From assembly GCA_028622995.1 (NCBI GenBank), contig JAJQJQ010000052.1, forward strand, positions 496,001 through 560,000: a stretch of DNA of 64,000 nucleotides. Reading direction: 5' to 3'. The stretch is from Panagrolaimus kolymaensis (Eukaryota; Nematoda; Chromadorea; Rhabditida; Panagrolaimidae). A model generated the notes under the pieces. It was not told the DNA's origin and searched no databases. It worked only from the letters and a program-made list of their open reading frames with translations. The first letter of the stretch is position 1; the number at the start of each line of letters is the position of its first letter. Below, piece after piece: positions 26,301 through 41,300 of the stretch. Made by a program: the position numbers and the translations under genes.

Positions 26301-29300
26301 TCGACGTCTTCTTCTCTTTCTTTTTTTTATATATATTTAAGGATTATTAAATTATTGGATAAAGCGTGTTTTAACACAATTTTCGTCTTCTTTTACTCCT
26401 TTTTTAAAAAATATAAAAAATAAAATAAATGTTGTTGTCGCCGGGTTTTTTTTTGTTGTTGAAAAAATGTTAAAAATGTTTTTAAAAAAAAAGTTGCGAA
26501 AAATTTGAGTTTCTATGAAAGTATTCTTTCTCTCTTTCTATCTTGAAAGATGAAAAGAGTAAAAAAAATTTGTTAAGAAAAATAGTAAAAGTAATTTTGA
26601 ACAAAAAAAAGTTCAAAAAAAGGGTTAAAAATAAAATACTTTTTAAAAAGGGAAAATAAAGTCAAAAGCAGAAGTTAAAAAAATTTACAATGAAGAGAAA
26701 CTCTAGAACTCGACCCTATGACTTCTTTAAGTTAATTAGCTTAAAATCATTTAAAATAATAATAATTTATAATAGAAAACAATTTCGAAAAAAATAAAAA
26801 CTTGAAATTTGAAAAATTTTGTATTTTGAAATTAGTTTCAAATTTTTAATTTACTTCACTCAAAATGAAAATTTCCTTTTTTATATTGATTGAGCTTACC
26901 CTTTTTATGAACATAGCCAGCTACGGTGATTCCTAAACCAGTGTGTGGATCTCTTTGTAATTCAACGTTCACTTCTTCATATGAACCTTCAACCCAATGT
27001 TCACGACAAAATGTTGTTAATGCCTAAAAATATATTTTAAATATTTTATTGTTTTTTAGAAAAAATTTTTTAAACGATTTGTTATTCAAATTTCTTACCA
27101 TTTCTTGTAAATTTTTTAAACTCATCGGTCGATCAGAATTTGAATATGAATTTGATTTAGCTTTAGATGCATGAGATCCACTTGAACCTGGTCTTTTTTC
27201 TGTTGCAGAAATGGAACGAAAATTATTTACTTTTTCTGTCTCAGATGATGGATTATTTATATCTTGGCCAATTTCAACGCTGGTCGAAGGTTGTTGTTGA
27301 GGTGTCAAATCTTCGAGATTATTATTATTATTATTGCTTGAATCAATAATATTTTCTCCCTCGACTGCCGCCGTCGCCCCTTCAGAAGTTGACGTTGTCG
27401 GTGATGGTGGTGGCATGGTTGTTGTTAAAGGTGTTCGTGGATGTGAATCCCTTCGAAGTTTACCATTTTGCATTGAATTTATTCGTTGTTGAATTTGTTC
27501 TTCCAATGTTGTTGGATTTAATGCTGCTCGAGTGGCCATCGTCCAACAAGCTATAAAAAAATTTGATTAAATTTGCGGTATAAAAATTAGAAAAATAAAT
27601 TATCAAAAAAAGTTTAAAAATAATAATAATAACGTTTGATTAGAAATAATTAATATATATAATTGGTAATTAAAAAAAGTTAAATTTATTCGAAAGGATT
27701 AAATCTAAACTGCGCTTCTTTTTTACATATATATTTTTCGGTAAAATTAAAAAAGACTAACTAAAATTTTGAAAAGTTTTTTAATTTATAAAGACGAAAT
27801 TTAAATTATTTATTTATCTCCAGTAAATTTGATAACTTTTATGGATTTGTTATTTTTTTCTTCTTAGAAAATTGTGACAAATCACAACTACATATGTTTA
27901 CTATACCACCCAAAAAAAGTTTATGTTTTTTTTATGTTCACATCATTCTGGGAACATAAAAGCACCAAGTTCCGGTTTATTTTTATTGTTGCTAGTTTTC
28001 ACACTTTTATTTTTTTCTAAGGTTCCAAGGAATTCTTTTTTTTCTGGTTGGCACAATATTTCCGTTTTTTGGCACCAAACAATAAATTTAACAAATAACA
28101 CACTTTTTTTTCACAGCTGGGTAACTTTTTTTTGTCATTTCAAAAAATAAAATAAAATAATAGTTTTTAAAAAAAGATAGACAAACTATAACAAAAAAAG
28201 TTTTTTGATGTTCTTAAACAAAAAAAGTTTTTAAAAAATTGCTGGAGAGAAAAGAAAAAACTAACTAAACAAACAAAAAAATTTTGAGGAAAGAACGTTG
28301 AGTTTTAAAAAACAAAAAAAATATTTTTTGTTTGAAAATTCCCTAAAGGTTTTTTCTCTTCCCAAAATCGTTCTAAAAATGCATTTGTTCTTTCAGAGTT
28401 TCAGCATATTAGAATTTGCTTTTAAGGAATAAAAATAAACTATGATGGACAATAAAAGATTAGCTATTTTGGTTTGGAAAGAAAAAAAAGGAATGGAGTT
28501 GGAAAAAAGCTTTCAACACTCCTGAAATGGATGAAGAAGAAAAATGGAAGAAAGAACTTGTTTTAAAAATTTTTTTTAGTTAGAATGAATTTATTTAGAC
28601 GGAAATGAGGTGATTAGAGGCTTGTGATGAAAATGGGGAGGTGATGAGATAGGAAATATTAAATTCACAAGAATTTGGTAATTCCAGAAAGATTCGAATT
28701 TTCTTTTATAAATTGAAAATAAAAAAGTTTTACAGCGAGTCTTAAATAGGAAAGTATTGTAAAAATGATTTTGAAAACGATTGTCTAAAAATTTATTGAA
28801 CTTTTTTAAATCTTTGTTCCATGGTTTATGGAAACCCTCAAATATATTTATCAGCTTTTATTTTTACAAATTAAAAAACTAACTTTTTTTTAAAAATTAA
28901 AGTACAAAAATGGCGGAAAAATAATTAAATTGTCTATTTTTTTTGTGGTAAAAACACTAATAAAGATATGGTTGCTAATTATGAATTATTTTATTTTGCT
29001 AACTTTAAAATTTTACTATTTTATCCAATGTGATCGAAGAAGCAGGCTATTCAACGGAGAAGAAAAAAAAAGTATAAAATAAGAAAGCATTTTAAAAAAT
29101 TTCTTAAAGGTAAAATCACTAATAAAAACTTTTTTTAGGAAAATAAAAAAATGTGTTGAAGCAAGCAACAAAAAAAAATTGTGTCATCTCAGGAGAAAAA
29201 AAACTTTATATAAAAAATAAATCTAAAAAAAGGAAACATAAAAAAAATTTCTTCTTCTTCAAAGCTTTTATTTAGTAAAGTAGGAAGCTTCCAAGTTTCC

Positions 29301-32300
29301 CAAAAAAAAAAAAAATCTGCGCCACCCCTCCTTCTTTGCATTTTTTCCTTTTTTCTGTCAATAAAAATATGTACACTTCATTTTTGGGAAGAATAGAGGT
29401 GGCGGCAACAAAAAAAACTTTAAATAAGCAACAACAACGAAAAATAAAAAAAAAATAAAGAAATACACGTTTTTTTTGTTTGTTTGAAAAAATGGTGAAA
29501 CTATCAAACAAATTTTTTTAAAAGAAATTGTAAAGAAAGGCGTCAATTGCAGGAATTTAAAGTAATGCATGTATCTGCTTCGATATGGCATAAACTATTA
29601 GGGAGACATATTCTGCTACTTATGTATGTAGTTTTGAAATTGTTTCCATAAACGATCCTTAACAGAAAAAACTTGGAAGGGATTTTCTTATTTATTTTTA
29701 TAATTACCAAACAGCATACATTTTTTGCGTGTGGCATAAGACATTTTCGCCGCTTCATTTATTTCTAAGTTTTATTTTTTCGCTTCCATATATAAAAGCG
29801 GCTAAATATAAAAAACATTTTTTTAGTAGCAGCCGTTAAAGAAAAAAAAAATGTAGCTGTCGATGAACAAGTTACATGTTTCTGGAAATAAGGAGGAAGA
29901 AATAAAAGCAGACGAAAAAACTATGAGGAGGTAAGCTTTTTTTCAACAAAATAAAAAAAAGTAAACACAAACATTCTAAACCCAAAAAATTCATTTTTCA
30001 GCATTCATTATTTTTTCTTAGCCCAATTTTATTTAAAAAATGAAAACTAAAGTTTTTTTATCTGATTTTAATTATTTTTTTTCATTGATTTTGAATATCT
30101 TTTTTTTGCTGAAGTTTTGCAAAGAAAATATGGAAGAAGAAGCTCTTACAAAGTGAATCTTCAGCGGTATCGGTGACATTAATAGGTCGGCCAATAATAA
30201 CTTCAATAATAGTTTCAGGTTGACGTAATAATCCCGCTACTTGTTGACTCGACATTCCTTGAACATTTATTCGTCCAATTTGTAATATTCTGTCACCGGG
30301 TCGAAGGCGTTGGTCCTAAAACAAGCATATTTATATTTTTTTGGTTTTTTACACGAAAATTTTATTTCATTTGGAAATCCGTGTTTTTAATTTTAAGTTT
30401 TTACAAAAATTGAAAATATTTATTATTTCCAAAGTTTAAATTCTAAAGGCGTCATCTAAAATATTTTTGCACTTTTTTTATTTGCAAAAAGAAAAACTTG
30501 GCTACTTTTTTTATTTATTTGTAAATTTTATAGTGCAAAAAAATTAATGAATACCTTTGCGTCGTCGTCACAATAAAAAGAAAAAGAAAATGAAAAAAAC
30601 TACAAAACTCAAAGTTTTTCTTTTTTTTTTTGCATTAAAAATTAAAAATTAATAATCTTTCGAAATATTTTTTCATACATTTTTTAAATTATTAAAACGA
30701 AAAAGAAAAAAAAATAGTCTTGCAGCAGGAAAAAGTTTCACATGCTTGCTTTTATTTAATTTTGAATTAAATATTTTACACAAATAAATTTTTTATATGT
30801 ATTATGAATAATTAAATATTATACAACCCAACCTTATCTGCAGCACTTCCGGGTAAAATGGTTTTAACCACGACACCCGTGGATGCTCCACCAACAATAC
30901 CAAATCCAAGACCAACAGTGGGATCATTTGGAAGATGGACCACTTGGATCTGAGTCCAATCTCCTGTTAACTAAAAAAAACACATTATCGATTCTAGGCT
31001 ACAAATAAAAAATTTAAATTTTTTTTATTTATCTTTAAAGAATTAAAAATGAAAATAAAAAAGACACTTTAAGACATTTTAGATATATTAAAAAAGTTTT
31101 AATAAAAAATAAAAGTTTTTAAAAAATTTAAAAATAGACTAAATTCTCAGAATTTTATAAACCCTTGATAGCAGAGCTGTCGATTTTCGATTTTCGACGC
31201 GATTTTCGATTTTCGATGCGTCGATTTCGATTTCGACGCATTGCTTCGATTTTCAATGCATCGATTCGACGCTTCGATTTTCGTTTTCGATTTCGATTCG
31301 ATGCTTCGAAATCGAAAATCGAAGAATTTCGATGCATCGACAGCTCTGCTTGATAGTAACCTTAATTCCGAGAGCCCCATCGCGAAAAAACATTTAAAAA
31401 TCTGAATCTTTTTTTAAATGAAAATATAAAATATATTTTTCTAAACTTTTTGCCGCGGGATTGCAAATTAAAAAATATATATTTTGAAAGACCGAAATTT
31501 TTTTTAAATAATTAATTCCATGATGCTCCAAACCTTAACAATATATTCCACATAAGATTTATAATCAAATTTTTCTTGATGATAATGATTTTTTATTGTT
31601 CCTCCTCCTCCTTGCTCGGATGATGATGTATGAGGAGGGCAGCTAACGGTAGTTTTAGCAATACTTGATTTTCCATCATAAAAATAATTTTCTCCACCTT
31701 CTGAAGTTGTGGATTTGAATTCAACTCGATGCTTCTTTTTTGTCATAGAATTTGTAACTAATTGATCGGCGAATCTTACAGATAATTCTGAATCACCCGA
31801 ATCTCTTTTAGATGTGGATGAACCGGGTGGATATTGGCCTCGAGTAAATTGCCTAATTCTTGCAGAAAGGGCTGATTGAGGATATTGAGTGTAAAGAGGC
31901 GCAGCAACAATCGTAGGAATTTCTTTACAATTTGTTGTAAGAGTTTTTGTGGTTTTCATGGAAGAAACATATGGACCCGAATCTTCATCCTCCGTGGAAA
32001 TATAAATCGCATCATAATGTTTGGATAAAAATGTTGAAACTGCTGCTGCTTTATTATTGGCTTCGGTGGTCGTCGTTGTGGTTGTGGTTGTTGAAGATAC
32101 AGATATTTTTGAAGAAGATTTTTTTGTGGTCGAAGAATCTGATGCTTTGGTTGAAGAAGATGAAGTTGTGGCAGGTAAACTTTCTCGTCGACGAGATTTA
32201 AATAATCGCATTATAATAATAATAAATAATAATAATTTTGTCTTGAATGGAAAATAAAAAAATTGTTTCAAAAAAAACTTTTTTTTATGAATAAAATAAA

Positions 32301-35300
32301 TTTTAAAAAATACTCAGAAGTAGCAAATATATTTAAAAAAATGTTGAATACACGCAAGAATATCTATCAAAGGAAAAAATATTAACGGAGGCAAAAAAAA
32401 AAAGGAAAGAAAAAAGTGTGAGAAAAAACGAACGAAAAAAAAAATATATAAAAAAGTTTCAGTATTTTTTTTTCCTTTTTCGCTTCAGAAGAAAAAAATA
32501 AGAGAATATTTATTTTTTTCTTCTTCTTCTTGTTGTCATCACTTTTCATGGTCATGGTCGTCATATTCTTCATTCTCGTCAACAGAAGACGACAACGACG
32601 ACGACGGCTTTTTTTTTTTGTTGCTATAATGCTTCTTACACTTATTTTTAATGCACTCCCTATCCTCTTCAGTCAGTCTTCAGTTCTCAACTAACTCTCA
32701 AAAAACTCATGTGGGCATCATCAAAAAATAAAAAAAATAAAAAAATATATGCAGGAGAAAAGAATAAAAAAAAAATTTTTTTTGAGTTGAAAGCTTCTTT
32801 TTTTTTTTGTTTGGTCTCCAGGGCTCAAAAAAGCTTGAAGCTTCGCAGTTAGTTAGTTAAAGCTAGAAAAAAAAGAAGCTTGCGTGTGCTTTTCTTTATT
32901 CTATCACACGGGAGCAAAATAAAAAATAAAGAAAATAGTAACACTTTTCAAATAAAAATAAATTTTAATTTTTCTAATTTTTCTTCCTAAAACTTAAAAA
33001 AAATAAAGATTTTTCTTTTTAGTTTTTTAAATATAATTTTTTTAATAAATAAAAATCGCGCTTAAAAAAATAGAGGGAAACAACCAACCAATAAGTAAAA
33101 AAATTTTATTTTTATCTCCACAAAATTTTTTTTTCGCACACAAGGGGCTAACTAATTAAAGGGTTGGTTTTTATAATAATATTTTTTTATTATTATTGAG
33201 CTTTGAGGAATGAAAAAAAAAAAATAAGTGGAAAATAGAATAAGAAGAAGAAAAAAATGGGTGAGGTTGCTTGCTTTTATGTATTTTTTTTTATATTTGT
33301 GGCACATGAAAATGGAAAAAAAAATTTTATGAATGAAAAGTTAATGACCCAAGTTAAAGGACCATGTTCATTTGATCTTTTTTTCAAACTCGCGTTTGAT
33401 TATTCCCTCATGCCGCAATATTGCAGAGTCCGTAAAGTACAGTAATTTGACCGTAAAATTACTGTACATTACGGTACTTTACGGGCTTTGCAATATTGCG
33501 GCATGAGGGAATAATCAAACGCGAGTTTGAAAAAAAGATCAAATGACCAGGGTCCTTTAAGTGCTGCTTTAATAAATTTTCTTGAATTTCGTTTAATCCA
33601 TGATTTTATTTTTCTATCTATCAAAACAAAATAAATAACAGGTGCTGAATAAAACAAAAAATATTTATTCCACCGATCTTGAGATCATTTTCATCGAAGC
33701 CATTTTAAATTCCATTAATGAATGATGCCGATCATTTTAAATTTTTTTTATTGCCTTTTTTTCCTTCTTTTTTTCACAAAACTTCCATCTTCTTTCTTTT
33801 CTTTCTTTTTTTTTCAAACATATTCTCTGCCAAAAATTATCTAACATAAATAAATATATTATTCATTTTACAAATATATTTCTTCCAAACGATAAATAAA
33901 ATCCCAGCAGCAACATTCTAATCGCAGCGCCCAGCATTGTTAAAGTTTCCAAAAAAAGGTAGAAGAAAAAAAACTTTGAAATCCATACTTTTTGTTGAAT
34001 AAAAAATTATTAACTTCCATCAAAAAAAGAGAGAAAGAAAAATGCAACAATTCAATTGTTTGTTTGTATGTGTGGGTTTTTTAACCAACCGCATGAGGTT
34101 ATAAAATTATTATTGATAAATATGAAATATGAAACGGAATTTCTTGTTTTAATTTTTTTTTGAATTTGTATTTATTTTTTTTCTTGGGGAAATTATTAAA
34201 AAAAGATTTTTAGAAAGAACAAAAAAGAATTAAAAAATGATTTATGAAAAAGAATAATGGGTTTTTAAGAATGGAAATAAGAAAAATGACTAAATTAAAG
34301 CCTCATCTTTCTCATTGTGAATTTTTATTTATTTTAAAGTAAAGTCTAATTTTTCTTGATAGCTTTTTTTCTTTATAAGTTTATTTTTTTGTTGATTATT
34401 AAATTCGAAAGCCATGTTTCAAATTTTTCAGTGTGAGACAGACAGATTAAAGTACCTATCTTTTCTTGCTTTTTAAAATTTATCTGTCTATTTTTCCTTC
34501 CTTGACAATGGCAATTAATTTTAAGAGAACAAAATCCCCCTTCTTTTGAAAGAATTAAAAAAATATAAAAAATGTTAACATTTTTTTAATCCCCTTTCGA
34601 TTATAAAAATATGAATAATTGAAAAGCATAAAACAATAATGGTCAACAAAAAATTATGTAAAATGGAAATGGAACGGTCAAAACAAATCGACCATGAGAA
34701 AAATAAATTAGTTTAATGAAGCATGAAAAAAAGGAAAAACAAAAAGGCATTAAAATTTAAAAAAGGTTTAAATAATAATTTATTTCGAATTGCATAATTC
34801 TAAAAAGAGTTTTAGTTGCAAAAAAATGGAGCTAAGAAAATGACTCAAAAAAATAAAGTTTTTTTGTTACAAAAAAAAAGAAAGAAAAAAGTTTGTCCCT
34901 GATAAATGGAAATAAATAATGCAACAATCTTTCATTAAGAAAAATTAAGAAAACCCGATTAATAATCAAAAAAAGGAAGAAAAATAAATTAAAAGATCGA
35001 TGGCAATTAATTAAATAAATAAAAATAATTAGCGTTCGACCAAAAAAATTGCGATCCACCAAAAATCGAAATTTTAATAAATAAATAATAAGAAAAAGTT
35101 TTGAAATATTTTTGCAAATGAAAAATTTTCAAACATAAAAAACTAACTTACCGCCATTTCATGAACATTCAGGCAATCCCGAATTACACCGAATACGGCG
35201 AATTTTTCTGAATCTAATAATTTAATAAAATTTTTGATTGGCGCGTTATTAAGAAATGATGTTGACGATGTTCTTGAATTAGGGTTATTATTATTTTTGA

Positions 35301-38300
35301 ATGTTGTTTCAGTTGTTGCAGATTCTGAAGCATCGATAATATCCGAAACTAAATTATAATTAACTGAAACAATGCAATCCGCAATTCGAAGGGAAGATTT
35401 TTGACTGAAAAAAATAAATAAAAATAAAATAAGAAATTATTTAAAAAGTTTATATCATATTTTTTTGTGATTGTTGTTCGTGGACGACGCTTTATGAAAT
35501 TTGAGAGAGGCAACGCAACACGAAGGAAGCAAAAGCAAGTGAGCTCAAGGTCCTTCTCCCAAAAAAAAATCCACAAAAAAATGTATATTATTTTTAACGA
35601 CTATATGTATGATAGAGGATAGCTTTTTTTAGTTGGTTATTCATTCCATCGTTAGCAAATTTAGTTTTGGCAGTGCCAAGAAAAAAAGAGAGAATGGATA
35701 AACGAGAGAAAGAAAAAAAATTTGTTTCAAGGAAGAAAAAAAAAATATGAAATTTAACTAACTCGATTTAAATAAAAAATATATATATAAATAAAATAAA
35801 ATAATCGCTGAAAAAAATGAAGAAAAAAATTTTTATAAGAAAAAAGCAAAAAAAAATTATTATTTTTTTGATGTCTTTAATATTTTTATTTTCTTTTTTT
35901 GCTTTTGTCACAAATCAATAAAGAAGGATTAAAGTTAGTTAGTTAGTTTTTCTTTTTGGTTTGGAAGCTTAAAATTCTTTTTGGAGGCTATATTTTTATA
36001 TTTTTGGCAGAGTTGAAAATAAATAGCTAAATGTGTTTGACCTTAAATACATAAATAAAATAAAATGAGATTAATTATTTAATAAAAGGGTTTCATTTTC
36101 TTATTTTTAAATACAAAAAATTATTGAAAAGTGCAAAAAAAAAAAGCAGATTATAAATGTAAAAAAAAAAGCTTTTGAAAAATTAGGTTAAATAAATTTG
36201 AGTGATTTAGTCATTTATTTCTAAAATAATAAAAAATATAGTTAAAAATGGACAAACAAAAAAAAAATAATTAACTAAAAATTGACCAAAATTTTGTAAT
36301 AACGGAAACACGAAAATCACATTTAAGCAAGAATAGAAAAATCTAAATAAAAAATTTGATGGTAAAAATAAATTTAAACGATTTGGAAAACCGAAAAAAA
36401 AATCATTCGGAAGTATGTCTCAAATTTTATAACTAAAAAAACTAAAAATATTTAGTGGAATCGGGCAACTTTAAAAAAATATATTACAGAACAATAGCAA
36501 AAAACTTTAAAAAAAAGTTAACTTAAAATAAATTACTTTTTACTTTCTTTTTTTAACAAACTTATTAAATTTGAAGAAAAAAAAAGAGACATGTAACAAA
36601 CTTTGTCAAACGAAACGAAGAAAAAAAAAAAAAAAGTGATTGAAAGAAGAAATATGAAACAAGCGACGACAAAAACTCATACGTCGTCTGATTGCTAAAG
36701 GGAAAAAATATGAGATCAATTTCAATCCGATCTATTACATCATCATTCATCCTTGAAACAAATAAGCAACAAAAAAAAGATAATAAAAAAAGGCAACTAA
36801 AACGACGACGACAAATAATGAGTGAAGAGCAAATGGGAAAGATAAAACTCAATAACTCATCATTCATAAGAAGAAGAAAGGGGAGAAAAAAAGGAAGAGT
36901 ATGGAACAACAACAGAAAAAAATTTGAGGGAGGGATCTTTCTCTTTTTTATTATAAATATTTTTTTGTCGTAGTTTTTGTTGTTTTCGACGTTGTCGCCG
37001 AAAAAAGGAAAAAAAAATGAAAGACGAGAAGGAACAACGAAAAAAAGCTTCGGCGAGAAAAGCTGCTGAGAGAGAGTACTAACAACAAAAAAGTACATAG
37101 TAGTAAGTAAGTAATAGAGTAAATGTGCAACTACAAGCCAAGAAAAAAAAGAAAAAAAGAAATGCCAATTGGCAATTGCTCTTTTTTTATTTTCACACAC
37201 ATGCATGCTAGAGAAAAAAAAATATGAAAAAATGCAAGGAAGAGACTTTGCAAAAAAATAAAAAACAAAGTTAGTTAGTAGCATAACTTTTTCTTCTTCG
37301 TTAACTTCGGTGTTAGACGACGACTACGACGTCAACCTCTCTTTTTGGAACACATTTTTTTAGTTTTTTAGTTTTGTTTTTGTTCAGCGACGTCTGTTTT
37401 TTTTTTTTGTTTTAGCTGCGACGACGTAAAAAAAATAAATAGTTTCTGTTGCTTGCTGACTGACTGACTGGCAGCCATCGCAGCAGACATATTTCTAAGT
37501 TTTTTTTATTAATTTTTAAATATATTTTTTTGTTACAAAAAAAAACTAAAAATTATGGAACAAAAGAAGAAAAAAGAGCAAAAAGTCTTTTACTTTTTTT
37601 TTCGAAGAGGGTTAACGCCGCCGTTGAGGCAGGCAATGCCTTGGCTGTTAGCCTTTTTTTCTTCCGGTGTTTCCAGAAAACAATAAAAAAAAGTCAGTCA
37701 CTCACTCAATTTTTTTTTATTCTTTCATTGTGTTTGTTGCTTTTTATTTTATTTTTATTTTTTATTGCTCAATTAAATACATGTCTTTGAATGAAAAAGT
37801 TTTTATAAAATAAAGAAAGCTATTTTTCTGAGAGATCTTAGCGAGTGTTAAGTGAATTCAAAAAAAATTGATAAAGAAAGATAAATTTCAATTTAAGAGA
37901 TATTCAAATTCTTTGATTTTAAAAATTATAAAGTTTTAGTTTAAAGCTAAATTACTCGGTTTTATTTTTCCATTAACAGCCAATTGCAATTCAGTAAAAT
38001 TTCATAAGAAAAATCCCCGCATTTTTCTTCTCTTTGGCCCGTATTTTTTAGACGTTGTTGCTGCAATCGCAAAAAAAAAAAAAGAATAAAAAAAACAACA
38101 TTCATCTCCATCAATTGTCTTCTCCCTCTTTTTCTGCCACCAAAAAAAACAATTGAGTAAAAAAAATGAGAGGCTTATTTGTCACAATGAAAATGAAAGA
38201 AAAGAAAGGAAGACCAAGAAAAAGCTAAAAGGAACAATTTATATTATTTTTTTTTCTTCAGTTTTTCACTCTCTTCTGGGCTCGCTAGCTAGTTAGTTAT

Positions 38301-41300
38301 TTCTTAAAAAAAGAATTCAAAAGCTGCTATTTTTGTTGTTATTTTTGTTGTTTTTCTTTTTCCCAAAAAAGAATGTATTTTTTTAACTTTAAAAAAAAAT
38401 AAAATATTTTTTGTTGTTACATGAAAGTAATAATAATGCTACGTTTCATTAAACTAAAACAAAATTATAATTTCTTGTGTAAATTTGGGTCATTTAAGGA
38501 TTTTGGGAAGAAAAAATGATGCAAAAAAATGTGTAAACAAGGAAAAGTAAAACCAAAAAAAATTCTTTTTGAATTTTTAAGTTTTGAATCGAAACACAAA
38601 TTATTTTAAAAGGAAAGTTTCAAATTTTGATAAAAAAAAGCTAAAAGTCTAGAAATCCAGAAATCCAAATAAAAATGAAAAAAAATAAAAGGATGCATTT
38701 TACAAAATAAAAGAGAAAAGCAGAAGAAAAAAATATCGGTCATTGATAGCGTGTAAAATTGCCATTGACCATGTGGAAACGGAACTTTTTTTTGTTCATG
38801 AAGAAAAAGAAAAAAAGAAATAAGTTATTGAGTTTCATTTAGAAATAAATGGAATTTTTGATTAAAGAAGAACTCTTTAAATTTGCAATAAAAAAATATG
38901 TAAAAGTTTAAAGGAAATAGTTTTTTTGGCAAGGTTGGAAGTTTTTGATTACAAAAATTCTCAATGGAAAGATTTCATTTTTGATAAATAAAAAAAATGA
39001 TAAATAAATATCAAAAAAATGTTCGCTAAGAAATTCTATGTAATGCTTTACTATTTATATGCAATTGGAAAACCCAGCTTTTTATAACTCCGTGATGTCG
39101 TCATTTTTTATTCCAACATTAAGTTTTTTAAAAACCACAAAGTTCAAAAATGTAAATGAAGCTAAACTTTTGTTTGGAAGTAAACCTATTGGATTAAATT
39201 TAGTCTTTAAAAATAACAAATTACAAAAAACTCAGAAAATCCTTGAAAGCTTTAAAAAAAATTGTTATAAAAACCATAAAAATTTAAAAATAATAAAAAG
39301 GCAAAAGAAATTTCCAACAAAAAAAATTAGAAACTCAACTTCCAAAAAAAATGATGGGAATAATAACATCAAAGTACGAAATTGAATTGTTGTTGTTCGT
39401 GTGTTCGAGTCTGGCAAAGCAAGCAAACAAAATGATAGAATGGAGAAAAAGAAATTAGGCATGTAACAACGACAAGACAAGACAAAAACGCCGATGGAAA
39501 AACTAAAAACGAACGAGCGAATAAAAAAAGAAATTTAAAATGGCTTTTTTCGTGTCTGTTGTTAAATTTAAGTAAGTAAGTATATAAAAATAAAAATGCA
39601 TGAAAGAAGGAACAAAATAAAATGTCGCTATTTTTTTTTATTATATTTTTTTTTGATTAGCGCTTAAATAGTTTTAGTTGTTGTTTAAAAAAAATAAAGA
39701 TGAGAAAATAAAATAGAATAGAATTAAATAATAGATAAGTAAGTGTCCGAATAGAATCGAATCGAAAGAAAAGAAAATGACCAAAAGTACCCGTTCATTT
39801 CCGGGAAAAATAAAATGGAGAAAAAAAAATAACGAAGTACTTTTTTGATGAAAAGAAACTAAGCAAAAAAAGATTTTGATTATTAAGAAGCTAGCTCTTC
39901 AAATTTTGGAAACTTTAACCTTTTTCGATTCATAAAACTAAAACATTGGAAATGTCAGGTCTCTAAGCAAAAAATAAAAATTTGTTTACAGAATTAGCTT
40001 TTAAAGAAGTTAAAAAAATTTTTGTTTCATGATTGAAAAAATCTACGATCAACTACCAAAAATTACTATCTTTTTGAGGTCGAGAGCAAAGAAGACCCTT
40101 GAATTGTATTCTGAAAAGCCAACCACTGCTGTTTTTAGTTTTCTCAACAGCAAAAAAAAAATCACAGATTAGCTATTTCTTCTTCTTTCATCTCTCATTT
40201 ATTCAATTAATTTATTCTCTTCCAAATTTTTTTGTTGTTAAAAAAATGCTAGTAAAAAATCCTTTTAATTTTATTTTGTGTTAGTAAGAAGAAAATTTAA
40301 TTTTAAAAAAATGCTTCCAAATTAAAACCCAGAAAAATGAAAATGGTGCCAAAAAAAGATAGTTAAAACAAGAAGAGTATGTATGTAAAAAGCAAATGAG
40401 TAGTGTGAGTACATTTGTATGAGCTGTATAAGGGTTTAGAAAAAATAAAAGTGTCATTTTGTCTTTTTTCTTCTTTCTTTTTTTGTTGTTAATTTCAAAA
40501 AAAAGAGTTAATGAGTAACACTTAAAAAAAATACTATTTTTTTCTCGATAAAAGAAGGACAAAAATATGTAAATGAGAAAACCTCCAACAACAACAAAAA
40601 ATTTGTTTGTAGGCAGCAACAATAAAAATAAAATGTACTATTATACTACTGCTTAAAAAAAGACTAACCGTTTAGAAATATCTCTTGGACCAACAACAAT
40701 AAAAGCTGAAAATGGAAATGATGAAACTCGATTTCCATTTGAATCCAATATATTATTTGAGGATGGTAATAATGAACCATAATGTGGAATAACTTTTGGT
40801 TGACATCTTGTTAAATCGGTTGCAAAAAATAATAGTTTCTGAAAGAAAAAAGGGAGATAAGAGTAAAAATAATTAGAAGGAAATGAGTCAAAATTTTGGA
40901 AGAATTACGAACGATAGCCATGATTTATAAGTTTGAATAAAGCAAAGCAAAATTTGTGTTGATTAAATGAAAATCATTTTGTTGGAATATTTTTCTTAAG
41001 AGTGTACAGAGTTTAGCTAACGAGATTGACATTTTATTATTGTCCATCTTAAAGTTTCTACCAACCTAGTAAATTTTATTCATGGATAAATATCTTAATA
41101 AAAGCTTTGTCCAACTATGCACATAAAAATCTGGGTATTCACTAAATATATATAAGGACCAGAAAAAAATAATATCGAAGCAAATAGCAAATTAACCTCC
41201 TTCTTCCCAAATTCAATATGTGTAAGTCTGTAAATTTGCACAAATCCTTTTTTTACCCGAGCCATCAAGCAAAAATAAAAAACGATTCATTCTTTTCCCA

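Noticed and set aside
36565..37284. 239-codon minus-strand open frame
   Set aside because: Mostly Phe, Leu, Ser and Tyr read from poly-T tracts inside an mpz-1 intron; no domain pattern, splice context or codon bias.
39059..39385. 108-codon plus-strand open frame
   Set aside because: Lys/Asn-rich with no recognisable motif, in a homopolymer-rich mpz-1 intron; judged chance.
40913..40921. ATG with possible donor as first exon just upstream of mpz-1 exon 5
   Set aside because: Would give a three-codon exon; the four upstream exons at 46682-47611 join in phase and encode an L27-like domain, which is a better N-terminus.
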